A stretch of DNA of 31,656 bases, taken from Bacteroidota bacterium. GTDB taxonomy: Bacteria; Bacteroidota; Bacteroidia; Bacteroidales; Paludibacteraceae. The stretch spans positions 1 through 31,656 of the forward strand of contig JAEWAN010000018.1 in the NCBI GenBank assembly GCA_023391625.1, written 5' to 3'. Shown piece by piece: positions 16,033 through 24,519 of the stretch (its first letter is position 1; each line of letters begins with the position of its first letter). A program made the position numbers and the translations under genes. The notes below the pieces were generated by a model that did not search any database, was not told the origin of the DNA, and was given only the letters and a program-made list of their open reading frames with translations.

Positions 16033-17587
16033 GTTCGTCCATCTCCTTCTTTTGACGAATAATCTCCCCAGCCAGCGCCGATGCTCGCTCATTGGTCCTA
16101 CACAGCAACACACCAGACTCCCGCAGCTTTTGGCACTGCTCGTCCAGATTTTGCAGATCGGCGTTTGTGCCCAGCACGGAAGCAACAAAAATCAGATGTC
16201 GGCCTCGGGCCTGCGCCTGTTCCTGTGCGACACGGATATCCGCCAGAGCGTAACCCGCCGGATCCATATGGCCCGGCGGCGTCAGAATAAAATCAAGCAA
16301 AATCACTGCGGTTTCCGGGTCAGCCGCTTCCCGTAGGATGGCCGGCTGGCGAACACCCGGATCAATGGCCGGATGTGGTCTGCCCAGTGTAAACTCCTCT
16401 TCTCCGTAGTCGATGCAGGTATTCTCCACGCTTACATGAGAATCGAGCAATCTCCAATCCTCTTTCAGTGGACTATTGGAATAAATTGGGCCAACTTTCT
16501 CAGCAAGCGTCTGCATCGCTTCATCCATATACGTCCCGCCGCTGAACGCGCCGCGCACGTATTTCTGCTCTTTGCCCAGCATCTTTACAGCCTCTGCTGC
16601 ACGGTCTGACAGTTCCTCATCGCTTTCCAGCGGGTATTCCTTGCTAATCAGATTCAGGCATTTCTGCGCGCAGTCATCCAAGTTTTCCGCCCAAACAGCA
16701 CCTGCGCTTTCAATCAGTTCTCGTTCACACCCCATGAAGAACACGACTACCGGCTTGCGACACTCTGAAATGCGGTTTAGAACTTTGGGTAATACCTCAT
16801 CTCCTGGACGGCGGGAAATCAGCGCGATGTATTTGGTATCCATATCCGCCTCCAGCGCGTCAATACCCATCAGCATCATGATCCCACCCACGGGGTTTTT
16901 CAAATCGTTGCCCCCTGTGCCGATGGTCTGGCTCACGCCTGTCCCGGCCGCATGCAAAATCGCAGCAACATGCTGGATACCCGTACCGGAAGCACCGCAG
17001 ATTCCAAATGGACCTCGGGCATTGATACTTGCCAGAACCAGCGCTGCGCCATTGATATTGGCCACACCGCAGTCCGGCCCCATGCACAAAAGCCCCTTTT
17101 CCCGCGCAAGTTCTTTCATCTCGCGTTCGTCCTCCAATGGCACGTTATTGGAAAACACCACACAGTGCAGCCCCACGTTCAGAGCCTTTTTCACCTCGGA
17201 AAGCGCATATTCTCCCGGTACCGCTATGGAACACATGTTGGCCTCCGGATGGGCCTGTACAGCCGTGCGCACACTGGAGAAACTCTCTCCGTTCGATTGC
17301 TCCGCACCACCCTGTTGAGCCGCCGCATCCTCCGTAACCGCAGCCGCAGCCTGACGGAACGCCTCTTCAGATTCTGCCCTTGCAACAATCACATAGTCGT
17401 TGTCGCCGCATCCGTCGATTTCCTCTGTCATCAAGCCGATCTCTGCCAGAATATCCTTGAACGAAGCCGTGGCCATGCCGACGTATCCGACGTCGACACC
17501 GGGCTGCTCATTTAATACGGATGAACTGAACAGTGTTTCCAGAGAATCAATATATTTTCCTTTTTTAATCTGTGCATATACCTTCAT
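16022..17587 (-). CDS. fdrA: FdrA family acyl-CoA synthetase-like acyltransferase subunit
   Basis: The 521-aa product starts at ATG 17587, preceded by AAAGGAGCAGGG. It has the succinyl-CoA synthetase-like layout of FdrA: a Rossmann-type region, LLCMGPDCGVANING (167-180) where ligases carry their GPN motif, a glycine-rich ICGASGTGIQHVAAIL, and GRPHPAIDPGVR near the C-terminus. In E. coli, FdrA with YlbE and YlbF forms the oxamate carbamoyltransferase (AllFGH) of allantoin breakdown. Here DUF1116 lies 14 bp upstream and the 61-aa YlbE-like domain overlaps the 3' end, but no YlbF/DUF2877 gene is present. It probably catalyses acyl transfer to phosphate on a different substrate. The family is secure; the reaction is inferred. 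Confidence 0.9.
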   Translation of the reverse strand: MKVYAQIKKGKYIDSLETLFSSSVLNEQPGVDVGYVGMATASFKDILAEIGLMTEEIDGCGDNDYVIVARAESEEAFRQAAAAVTEDAAAQQGGAEQSNGESFSSVRTAVQAHPEANMCSIAVPGEYALSEVKKALNVGLHCVVFSNNVPLEDEREMKELAREKGLLCMGPDCGVANINGAALVLASINARGPFGICGASGTGIQHVAAILHAAGTGVSQTIGTGGNDLKNPVGGIMMLMGIDALEADMDTKYIALISRRPGDEVLPKVLNRISECRKPVVVFFMGCERELIESAGAVWAENLDDCAQKCLNLISKEYPLESDEELSDRAAEAVKMLGKEQKYVRGAFSGGTYMDEAMQTLAEKVGPIYSNSPLKEDWRLLDSHVSVENTCIDYGEEEFTLGRPHPAIDPGVRQPAILREAADPETAVILLDFILTPPGHMDPAGYALADIRVAQEQAQARGRHLIFVASVLGTNADLQNLDEQCQKLRESGVLLCRTNERASALAGEIIRQKKEMDEHGM

Positions 17588-17601
17588 GCTCCCTGCTCCT
17601 T

Positions 17602-18858
17602 TCACTGCTGCTTGCGCAGCGCTTCGTCCCGGATGCCGCGCAGTGCTTCCCGAAAGCACTCCAGCGGTAGCTCGGCCGCCCCCGCGCCAGCTTGCCCGCC
17701 TGTCTTCAGCGCGGAACCGCCGTGACTGATGGGCAAAATATTGTATCCTACAACCTTGCGCGCGTCGATCCCCACAGGGAATCCGCGGTATTCATCCCAA
17801 GGAATGGGAGCGAATGTGTGCTCACCCAGTGAAACCGCACGAGCCTTTTCCGTACGCTCTTTTGCCTCGGCAAAGGTTGCTCCAGTAAAGCGTGCATAAG
17901 CCGGACCCGCGATGGAGGACATCCCGCCCAGACCATATACCTCCGTTACACAACTGTCGCCCAGATATCCCAAAAGATCTTCTTCCGTATAGGATGGTTT
18001 CAGCAGCATCCCATGAATGACAGGGGCAGGCGCAGTGTACCATCGGTTTCCCGTTCCAGAGAGTTGAATACCGAATTCCACGCCGTTTCCACCCATACCT
18101 GCCATCACAGTGGAAAGGGGAATCTCTTTCGCTTTCACAGTAAGCGCCTCCACACCTGCCATCATCACATGCAAAAAGAAACGGTCATTACCCGCCAGAA
18201 AGCGAACCATATCGTTTTTTTTCGGATGCTCCACGTCCATAAAATGTGGGATGATTTGCAGTGCCAGATACATGGAAGCTGCTGGCTGCCGGTTGTGATT
18301 CTCGTCTCCCATTCCCGCGGTTTTGGCCAACACAGTCACTAGGTCGATACCTCCGGATGCCCGCACAGCCTGTCCCAACGCTGGTCCAAACTCGTCCCGC
18401 ATCCAACACAAATCCTGTTCTACTTCGCCATCATACAACCCCCAACGCAACACCTTCGGGTTGGCGCCTGGATGAATGGGTGCATAGCCTTTTCCGCCAT
18501 ACACCGGGTCTTCGGCCACGATTACAGGCATAGTGGCCGACACCACCATACAGGCGGCACATCCGCAGGCGTAGTCCTGCGCGGGCTTGATTTTGATGCG
18601 TCCATCCAGTACCATTTGCCATGCCTCATCCAGAGAGACCGCCAGCTTTTCATGTACGGCAGCGCCGCAGATGGACGTGCGGATGGGCTGCGTGATTTTT
18701 TCAGCAGGCAGAGGAGGTCCGGCAACCAAAATGCTTTCCCGCGTCATACCCGGAATCGCCTCCAGCGCCGGGCGCACATCCTTCCATACCGGACGGCCGT
18801 TCAAAAGAATATCCATTACCTTTTGATTTGCTTCGTTTACACGCTGTTCAATTGTCAT
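17602..18858 (-). CDS. DUF1116 protein (YlbE/AllG-like) without its N-terminal domain
   Basis: The 418-aa product starts at ATG 18858 after GAAAGG. It aligns by memory with YlbE from its second segment on: EANQKVMDILLNGRPVW, ALEAIPGMTRESILVAGPP, CWMRDEFGPALGQAVRASGG, GDENHNRQPAASMYLALQI, GNGVEFGIQLSGTGNRWYT and TEVYGLGGMSSIAGPA. The roughly 50-residue N-terminal VNVG...DWxP domain is absent and is encoded separately after fdrA. A cysteine cluster (ACGCAACMV, about residue 97-105) is conspicuous. It is probably the partner subunit of FdrA in a carbamoyl- or acyl-transferring enzyme. It lies 53 bp after the esterase gene and 14 bp before fdrA. Confidence 0.88.
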   Translation of the reverse strand: MTIEQRVNEANQKVMDILLNGRPVWKDVRPALEAIPGMTRESILVAGPPLPAEKITQPIRTSICGAAVHEKLAVSLDEAWQMVLDGRIKIKPAQDYACGCAACMVVSATMPVIVAEDPVYGGKGYAPIHPGANPKVLRWGLYDGEVEQDLCWMRDEFGPALGQAVRASGGIDLVTVLAKTAGMGDENHNRQPAASMYLALQIIPHFMDVEHPKKNDMVRFLAGNDRFFLHVMMAGVEALTVKAKEIPLSTVMAGMGGNGVEFGIQLSGTGNRWYTAPAPVIHGMLLKPSYTEEDLLGYLGDSCVTEVYGLGGMSSIAGPAYARFTGATFAEAKERTEKARAVSLGEHTFAPIPWDEYRGFPVGIDARKVVGYNILPISHGGSALKTGGQAGAGAAELPLECFREALRGIRDEALRKQQ

Positions 18859-18911
18859 TCAATTCAACCTTTCTTTTGAATATAGATAGTTAGATAGAGC
18901 GGTAGCTTTTC

Positions 18912-19928
18912 TCACGGCCGGGGTTGCCGGCTGGAGCTTTCCAGCATAGTTTTCATGGCGCAAAGCCGTCGCTGGATGACCCGGCTGACAAAAGCGTTAT
19001 CCGACTCCGCATCAAAGCCGTGGTACGACCCGGATACTTCATTCAATTGTACCGTTATGCCCGCAGCGGTCAGTGCCTCGGCATAGGTTACAGCTTCATC
19101 GTGTAAAATGTCGATTTCCTGCGGTTCGATGTAAGCGGGCGGAAGGCCCGCCAACGCGCTGTAATCCGTGCGCAAAGGCACGAGCGGCGCAGCGGGTGAA
19201 GTAATGTCGCGCAGGTATTCCCGCCACATCTGTTCGTTGGAGCTACGAGGCCATGCGACATCTACAGACTGCTCCATCGAGGCATATCGGCCGCAGCGGT
19301 CATCCAGCACCGGATAAATCAGAAGTTGGCCGACGGGCCGCACGTCGCATTCGGCCAGGAGTTGCTGCGCCATTCCTGCTGCCAGCGCGCCGCCGGCGCT
19401 CTCGCCGTACAAAAGAATTTTGGTGGCATCAAGTCCCAACGCCTCTGCCCGCACCATCATCTGCCGCCACACAGCCAAGCAATCGTCAAATGCCGCAGGT
19501 GCAGGATGCTCCGGCAGCAGGCGGTATTCAGGCAAAAATATCCGCATGTGCAGTGCAGCGGCGTACTTCGCAGCCAGCCGTAGCGCCGGCACCTGTAGTG
19601 GTAGGAAAAAGCCGCCGCCGTGGCAATACAGCATTCCTGGCAAACTCCGCGTTTCCTCGCCTTCCGGTTCCATGACAAAGCACCAAATTTGTCTGCCGTT
19701 TCCATTATCTACCGACAAACTGCGGAGTCTTAATCCCTCAGGGGGGTGATATGCGCGCGTATCTTTTTTCATATTGTCTGCCATCATCCGAAGCATCGGT
19801 TTCAGCGCAGGATTACCAAAATCGATGCGACCCAGTGGTCCAGGTCCTTTTAATCCCGGTGCATATGCTTGTTTCGTAAAACTCTTCCTCTCCTTCGCGT
19901 GTTCATCCAATCGACCGCAGGTATTCAT
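18912..19928 (-). CDS. Alpha/beta hydrolase, HSL-type esterase
   Basis: The 338-aa product has the hormone-sensitive-lipase signature: CHGGGFFLP (oxyanion hole), YGESAGGALAAG (nucleophilic Ser), Asp in EPQEIDILHDEA and His in SGSYHGFDAE. No signal peptide is seen, so it is cytoplasmic. The ATG at 19928 overlaps the 3' end of the decayed oxidoreductase by 26 bp and has no strong ribosome site; a nearby TTG could be used instead. It is first in the group of esterase, DUF1116, fdrA, small domain and kinase, and may release the acid or amide that those proteins use. The family is certain; the substrate is unknown. Confidence 0.88.
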   Translation of the reverse strand: MNTCGRLDEHAKERKSFTKQAYAPGLKGPGPLGRIDFGNPALKPMLRMMADNMKKDTRAYHPPEGLRLRSLSVDNGNGRQIWCFVMEPEGEETRSLPGMLYCHGGGFFLPLQVPALRLAAKYAAALHMRIFLPEYRLLPEHPAPAAFDDCLAVWRQMMVRAEALGLDATKILLYGESAGGALAAGMAQQLLAECDVRPVGQLLIYPVLDDRCGRYASMEQSVDVAWPRSSNEQMWREYLRDITSPAAPLVPLRTDYSALAGLPPAYIEPQEIDILHDEAVTYAEALTAAGITVQLNEVSGSYHGFDAESDNAFVSRVIQRRLCAMKTMLESSSRQPRP

Positions 19929-20525
19929 CCATAGCCCGAGCCACTTCTTTGGAATATTTTACTGCTTCCACTACTGTGCGTGTCCCTAACACTACATCAC
20001 CGCTTGCGAAAACACCAGGGCGACTTGTGCTGCCATGCGCGTCTGGGACCAAGAACCCACGGCCTGTTATATTCAAGCCCGTGGTCGTGCTGATGATTTT
20101 ATCTTTTTGCCCTTGGTTCACAGGAATTCCGCATCGAAGCACACCGCCGATTTTATCTCGGCTTTCAAAAAACGTCACCTCTTACCCTTTTTTCCCGCCA
20201 ACAATACCACAATCGTAATGCCGGCCGGGCCGTTTCCAATGATGGCGACCTGTCTGTTTTACTTTCTCCACGCTTTTGACAAGGCCTGTCCAGACATGAA
20301 GCGGAGATATCGTTCTCACTGCTGGAAATGTGTATCGGTTCGCCCTTGCTGCCCAGCACACAATGTCTCTCGTATTGTCTTTCATGGCCACACACCAGCG
20401 AACTCACCACACTCAAAGGGTTATTTTCAAACAGCAGCCGCTCCGCCTGCTCCGGCTGGCTGTTTAAAAACAAATGGATCATATCCGGGATCGCGTTTGA
20501 ATGGGGCATCCTTTACGGCGTTGGG
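19903..20525 (-). pseudogene. GltD/PreT-like NAD(P)-FAD oxidoreductase, decayed
   Basis: Pieces in several frames match the flavin-dependent subunit family of glutamate synthase and dihydropyrimidine dehydrogenase. They are an N-terminal piece (FLNSQPEQAERLLFENNPLS, GHERQYERHCVLGSKGEP), an FAD-binding loop (VAIIGNGPAGITIVVLLAG) after a frame change, a stop before EVTFFESRDKIGGVLRCGIP, and a direct jump to the C-terminus (GRGFLVPDAHGSTSRPGVFA, ASGDVVLGTRTVVEAVKYSK). The roughly 150 residues normally between the last two are deleted. Its end overlaps the esterase start. It is non-functional, but it shows that a redox step once belonged to this operon. Confidence 0.85.
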
Positions 20526-20554
20526 ACACCTTGTAGTTCAAACATCGGCGCGCC

Positions 20555-21991
20555 TCATTTACAACGTGAATCGCTATATTGGGGAGTTCTTTTCTCTATC
20601 GCATTTGTCTTTACTCTAAAAATTCCAATCAGCAGTAGCAAAAAAGCAACCGCAGCCATACACAAAAATGTGACGTTTAGGCCTGCTATCATGGCGTCGG
20701 CTTGCTTCTGATCGGCGTAAAAGGCGGAGGCAAAAGTTAAAATTCCCACGAACACGGCCGAACCAATGGCGCCGGAGATCGTGCGCAACGAGGTAAGAAG
20801 CGCCGTACCGTGAGCGGTGCGCCCGTTGGAAAGGCAGCTTGTCCCCCATGTGACCAGCGGCATCATTAGGCATCCAATGGCAACATTTCGTAGGACATTT
20901 AAAAGTGCGGCCACCAAAACAGGGGTTTGGGCCGTTATCCAAAGCATGCCTAGACAACCGGCAAACAGGCAGCCTGCACCGGCTATGAATAAGACCCGGA
21001 TGCCAAGCCGGTCATAAATCCGCCCAACAAACGGGCTGATTGCCGCCATTGCCAGAGAGCCCGGAAGCACAATCAGCCCGGAAGCTGTTGCGGAAAGGCC
21101 CAAAATAGATTGCGCGTACAAAGGCATGATGACCGATGAGCCCATCATAACGAAATACAGTAGCATACTGCCCAGCACGCTGAGGGCATAACTGCGACTT
21201 TTCAGCACTCGGACATTTAAAAACGGCTCGTCAAGCCGCAGTTGGCGGTAGGTAAAAAGGATGGCGGCAATAACGCCCGTCAGCAACGTGAAAAACACTC
21301 GAATGCTGAAAAAAGAAGAAGCGCCAATGTTGCCGACGCCCAGCGTGACTCCAGTGAAGGCAAGCGCACTCAGCAGAAAAGATAATGCGTCAAACCTTTT
21401 GGGCGCTGTCTCCAAAATATTTTCAAATACGGCAAGCGCCCAACCCAGAGCCGCAGCCATAACGGCAAGAGACAAAACAAAAATAGCCCGCCAGCTGAAG
21501 CAATCCACGATTATGCCCGCCAGCGTCGGCGCAATGACCGGCGCGGCTCCCACGGAAAGGCCGTACCAGCCCATAGCCGATCCGCGGTTTTCCGCAGGAA
21601 ACATGGAGAGAATCAATACCTGGGACATGGCGGTCAGTATGCCGTTACCGCCAGCCTGCAAAATCCGCGCCAGCATCATAACAGAAAAATTCGGCGCGAT
21701 AACACAAACAACCAAACCACTGATGGAAAGAAGCAATCCCGCCAGATACAACCGCCTCGTCGGAAATCGGGTAATCAAAAAGGCAGTTAACGGCATCATA
21801 ACGCCCATAGCCAATGAGTATCCGCTGGTAAGCCATTGCCCTGTTGTAACGCTGATCTTTAAATCCGCCACAATTGCAGGAAGTGCGGCTGTAAGAGCCG
21901 TCGAGAGCATGGATGAAGCGATACAGCTGATAACGATATTCAAGAAAATCAGCAGGCGCTTTCTTTCGGTAATGTTTTTTTGTGTACTCAT
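20555..21991 (-). CDS. DHA2-type MFS transporter (EmrB/LmrB-like)
   Basis: The 478-aa membrane protein starts at ATG 21991 after AGGAATCA. It has about 14 hydrophobic segments, the layout of drug:H+ antiporter-2 transporters. Motifs include SCIASSMLSTALTAALPAI in the first segment, GQWLTSGYSLAMGVMMPL, LARILQAGGNGILTAMSQV and FVGRIYDRLGIR. Members export drugs or other small compounds; import of a substrate is less usual. It lies 42 bp downstream of the GH2 gene, suggesting co-transcription. Export of a toxic aglycone released by the glycosidase is one possible reason for the pairing, but this is speculation. Confidence 0.9.
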   Translation of the reverse strand: MSTQKNITERKRLLIFLNIVISCIASSMLSTALTAALPAIVADLKISVTTGQWLTSGYSLAMGVMMPLTAFLITRFPTRRLYLAGLLLSISGLVVCVIAPNFSVMMLARILQAGGNGILTAMSQVLILSMFPAENRGSAMGWYGLSVGAAPVIAPTLAGIIVDCFSWRAIFVLSLAVMAAALGWALAVFENILETAPKRFDALSFLLSALAFTGVTLGVGNIGASSFFSIRVFFTLLTGVIAAILFTYRQLRLDEPFLNVRVLKSRSYALSVLGSMLLYFVMMGSSVIMPLYAQSILGLSATASGLIVLPGSLAMAAISPFVGRIYDRLGIRVLFIAGAGCLFAGCLGMLWITAQTPVLVAALLNVLRNVAIGCLMMPLVTWGTSCLSNGRTAHGTALLTSLRTISGAIGSAVFVGILTFASAFYADQKQADAMIAGLNVTFLCMAAVAFLLLLIGIFRVKTNAIEKRTPQYSDSRCK

Positions 21992-22033
21992 ATTGATTCC
22001 TATCCTGTATTTTTAATTTGTGCAGTGAAGGGA

Positions 22034-24247
22034 TTACCACTCTTTCGGAATTTGATTCAGCGCCGCATTCAGTTCCTTGACCATAGCAGGAGTGATCGCC
22101 TTACTGGCCTGCTTCAAGGTTTTTTCCAATGTCGATCGGTCCATTACCCGCTGGACAGCCTCCGGAATCGTGATGTTATGGGCTACATCTCCATGAGCTT
22201 TCCGCGCGCTCGCCATGATATCTGCCAACAGCTTTGCCGCCCGGGAATCCTTTTTAATATCAGCCATGGTATCCATAATAGAATAATAGCCCTCCCGCAG
22301 CATTTCCTCGGGCTTATCGAACCAGTTTACCACGGGGCCGCCGTTCGCGAAATAATCCGGGTTGGGCGTTTCTGCCTTGCGGATGACAATGGAATCCGTC
22401 AGCGTCCCACAGCAAGCCTCAATGATGTGCTGCCCAGAGATCGGCACATTGAATTTGAACACCTTGTTGCCGTCCTGCGCCGCAAACTCCTTACCGTCCA
22501 CCCGAAGCGTCACGTTCGGTTGATTGGAGTACACTTTTACTTCCGTAACCTCCTCCGGTCGGTCGATATAGCGGCGCCCGCACAGATGCACAAACGGTTC
22601 TTGAGAAAGGTATGCCTTGTAGATATAAAATGCGTCTTTTTTCGTCTTGCGGTCAAAGGTGACAAGCCCCTTCTGGTTTTGGCCGGGCTTCCCACCCTCG
22701 CTGCGGCCGTCAGCGCCGAAATCAAACATATTCCAACAATGCATAGCCCAAATATACGGTCTCTCGCGCCACATCTTCAGCATGTGCTCATGGTACAGCG
22801 CTTGATAAGGCTCGCTCCAGTCGCCTTTTTCCGGATTTTCGCTCTGGTAGGCAGGATTTGCGTCTGCACCATACTCGGAAAGGCCGATTACCGCCTCAGG
22901 ATGAGCCGCATGAAACTCATCAAACCAAATATCATTGTCCTCTTTCTCGGCAAGGTACCATCCATAATAAAGGTTGTAGCTGCGTATGTCAGCGAACATT
23001 ACAAATGGGTCGTTCATATCCAGCATGAAGGCATGAGCCATCACCGTGGGCCGCGTGCCGTCCAGCTGATGACACAACTCATTCAGCAGGCGGTGGTTTT
23101 CCCTCATATCTTCGCTTACACCGCCCGCAGCCGTGATCTCATTTGAAAGCCCCCAGCAAACGATGGACGGATGATTATAGTTTTGTACGATGAGCTCCGT
23201 CATCTGGGAAAGCGTGTTTTCTCTCGCTTCCGGCATATGCTCCGTAATGTACGGAATCTCCGCCCACACAATCAAGCCGTATCTGTCGCATAAATCGTAG
23301 AAATACTGGTCGTGTTGGTAGTGGGCCAGACGCACGGTATTGGCCCCCATTTCCCGCAGCAAAGCCATGTCTTCATTGTGCTCCTGCTTCGTCAACGCGT
23401 TGCCTATGCCCTGCCGATCCTGATGGCGCGCCGCGCCGCACAGACGGTAAGGACGACCGTTGAGAACAAAGCCTTTTTCAGCGTCAAATCCAATTGTACG
23501 GCAGCCGAAAGCAGCTTCTACGCAATCGCCGCTTTCCAGCTCCGCCTTAACGGTATAGAGGTATGGGTCGGCGACGCCATTCCACAGGTGAACATTCTCC
23601 AGGCAGAACATACTTTGCGCATGGCCGTCCATCACTCTGGCATCCTGTATTTTCCCGTCCAACGTAAAGCGCACATTCTGCTGAAAGCCTTCCACCCACG
23701 CTTCTACAAGCACCTCGGCGCTCCCCAGGTCCCCGGAGAGGACAGGCGTCACCTTCACGCCCGGACCACCGTTATGCCCCAATGCGAAATGAGCCGCCGG
23801 GACCACCAGCAGGTATACATCGCGGTAGATGCCGCCGTAAAAGGTAAAATCAGCCTTTTGCGGATACACCTCCCGGTTTTTGCCGTTGTCTGCACGCACC
23901 GCCAGAAGATTCTCGCCTTCTTTCAGTACTGGGGTAATGTTTACACGGAATGTTGAATAACCGCCTTTATGACATATCAGTTTTTCGCCGTTCACAAATA
24001 TTTCCGCCGTCATTGCAACGGCGCGAAATTCCAGCCAAGCTTCCTCGGCGCCTGTCAAAGCAGGGCTTGCAAATTTTTTTGCGTACCAGCACGCACCGCG
24101 GTAATAGTCATTGCCTCCGTCCTGTCCGTCCTTTGCATTCCAGGTATGAGGCAGCGACACCGCTTCGCCATAATCCAACGTAAGCGCTGCTCCACAGTCC
24201 TGCCGCTGAAAATACCAATTTTCATTCATAGAGATTTGTCTTCTCAT
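22034..24247 (-). CDS. GH2 family glycoside hydrolase (beta-galactosidase/beta-glucuronidase type)
   Basis: The 737-aa product starts at ATG 24247, preceded by AAAGGAG; the open frame extends 26 codons further into a palindrome and is not used. It has a sugar-binding jelly-roll domain (SLPHTWNAKDGQDGGNDYYR), Ig-like domains, then the TIM barrel with acid/base Glu370 (NHPSIVCWGLSNE) and nucleophile Glu458 (GLSEYGAD). The C-terminal part of the barrel has WNMFDFGADGR and GQNQKGLVTFDRKTKKDAF. The NQK at 524-526 fits the NxK motif of uronide-acting members, but similar residues occur in galactosidases, so the sugar is undecided. No signal peptide is seen, so it is cytoplasmic and implies uptake of an intact glycoside. 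It is first of the minus-strand operon. Confidence 0.92.
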   Translation of the reverse strand: MRRQISMNENWYFQRQDCGAALTLDYGEAVSLPHTWNAKDGQDGGNDYYRGACWYAKKFASPALTGAEEAWLEFRAVAMTAEIFVNGEKLICHKGGYSTFRVNITPVLKEGENLLAVRADNGKNREVYPQKADFTFYGGIYRDVYLLVVPAAHFALGHNGGPGVKVTPVLSGDLGSAEVLVEAWVEGFQQNVRFTLDGKIQDARVMDGHAQSMFCLENVHLWNGVADPYLYTVKAELESGDCVEAAFGCRTIGFDAEKGFVLNGRPYRLCGAARHQDRQGIGNALTKQEHNEDMALLREMGANTVRLAHYQHDQYFYDLCDRYGLIVWAEIPYITEHMPEARENTLSQMTELIVQNYNHPSIVCWGLSNEITAAGGVSEDMRENHRLLNELCHQLDGTRPTVMAHAFMLDMNDPFVMFADIRSYNLYYGWYLAEKEDNDIWFDEFHAAHPEAVIGLSEYGADANPAYQSENPEKGDWSEPYQALYHEHMLKMWRERPYIWAMHCWNMFDFGADGRSEGGKPGQNQKGLVTFDRKTKKDAFYIYKAYLSQEPFVHLCGRRYIDRPEEVTEVKVYSNQPNVTLRVDGKEFAAQDGNKVFKFNVPISGQHIIEACCGTLTDSIVIRKAETPNPDYFANGGPVVNWFDKPEEMLREGYYSIMDTMADIKKDSRAAKLLADIMASARKAHGDVAHNITIPEAVQRVMDRSTLEKTLKQASKAITPAMVKELNAALNQIPKEW

Positions 24248-24281
24248 GTTCACAGCTCCTTTGTATCTCGATATGTTAAAA

Positions 24282-24303
24282 TTGTTTGCATCGCTGCAAA
24301 CAA
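24282..24303 (-). promoter_or_regulatory. 22-bp palindrome upstream of the GH2 gene
   Basis: TTGTTTGCA and TGCAAACAA form perfect 9-bp arms around TCGC. The symmetry and size suit a LacI/GalR- or Crp-type operator, and the site lies 35-56 bp before the GH2 start, right after a terminator-like stem. No LacI gene is in the window. Confidence 0.55.
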
Positions 24304-24365
24304 AAAAGCCCTTTTCCTGCAACACCGAGCCTCTTTGCTGGTATTGTACAGGGAAAAGAGCTTTT
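24304..24365 (-). terminator. Terminator or attenuator between araC-type gene and GH2
   Basis: On the minus strand the stem formed by 24365-24349 and 24319-24304 (about 15 pairs, two small bulges) is followed by six T's (24307-24302). It lies 155 bp beyond the regulator's stop. It is either the regulator's terminator or an attenuator in the GH2 leader if the GH2 promoter lies in 24366-24519, where no clear promoter was found. Confidence 0.65.
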
Positions 24366-24519
24366 CAGAATAGTTTCAAATTAGGCAAAATGTACTCAAA
24401 TTCGTGATAAGCGGAAAATGTCACAAAAACAAACACAAAAAAACGAATTTAGAAATATCTTATTTGCGTCAGATATGCTATTTTTTCCTTAGCGACAGCA
24501 AGTTGAATGTTCCTCCCTC

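Noticed and set aside
16572..17318. Long plus-strand open frame (248 codons) opposite fdrA
   Set aside because: It is the antisense of a well-conserved gene; GC-rich codon bias keeps the opposite frame open and no ribosome site or family motif is seen.
21980..23146. 388-codon plus-strand frame opposite the GH2 gene
   Set aside because: The minus frame carries clear GH2 catalytic motifs; the plus translation shows no family signature.
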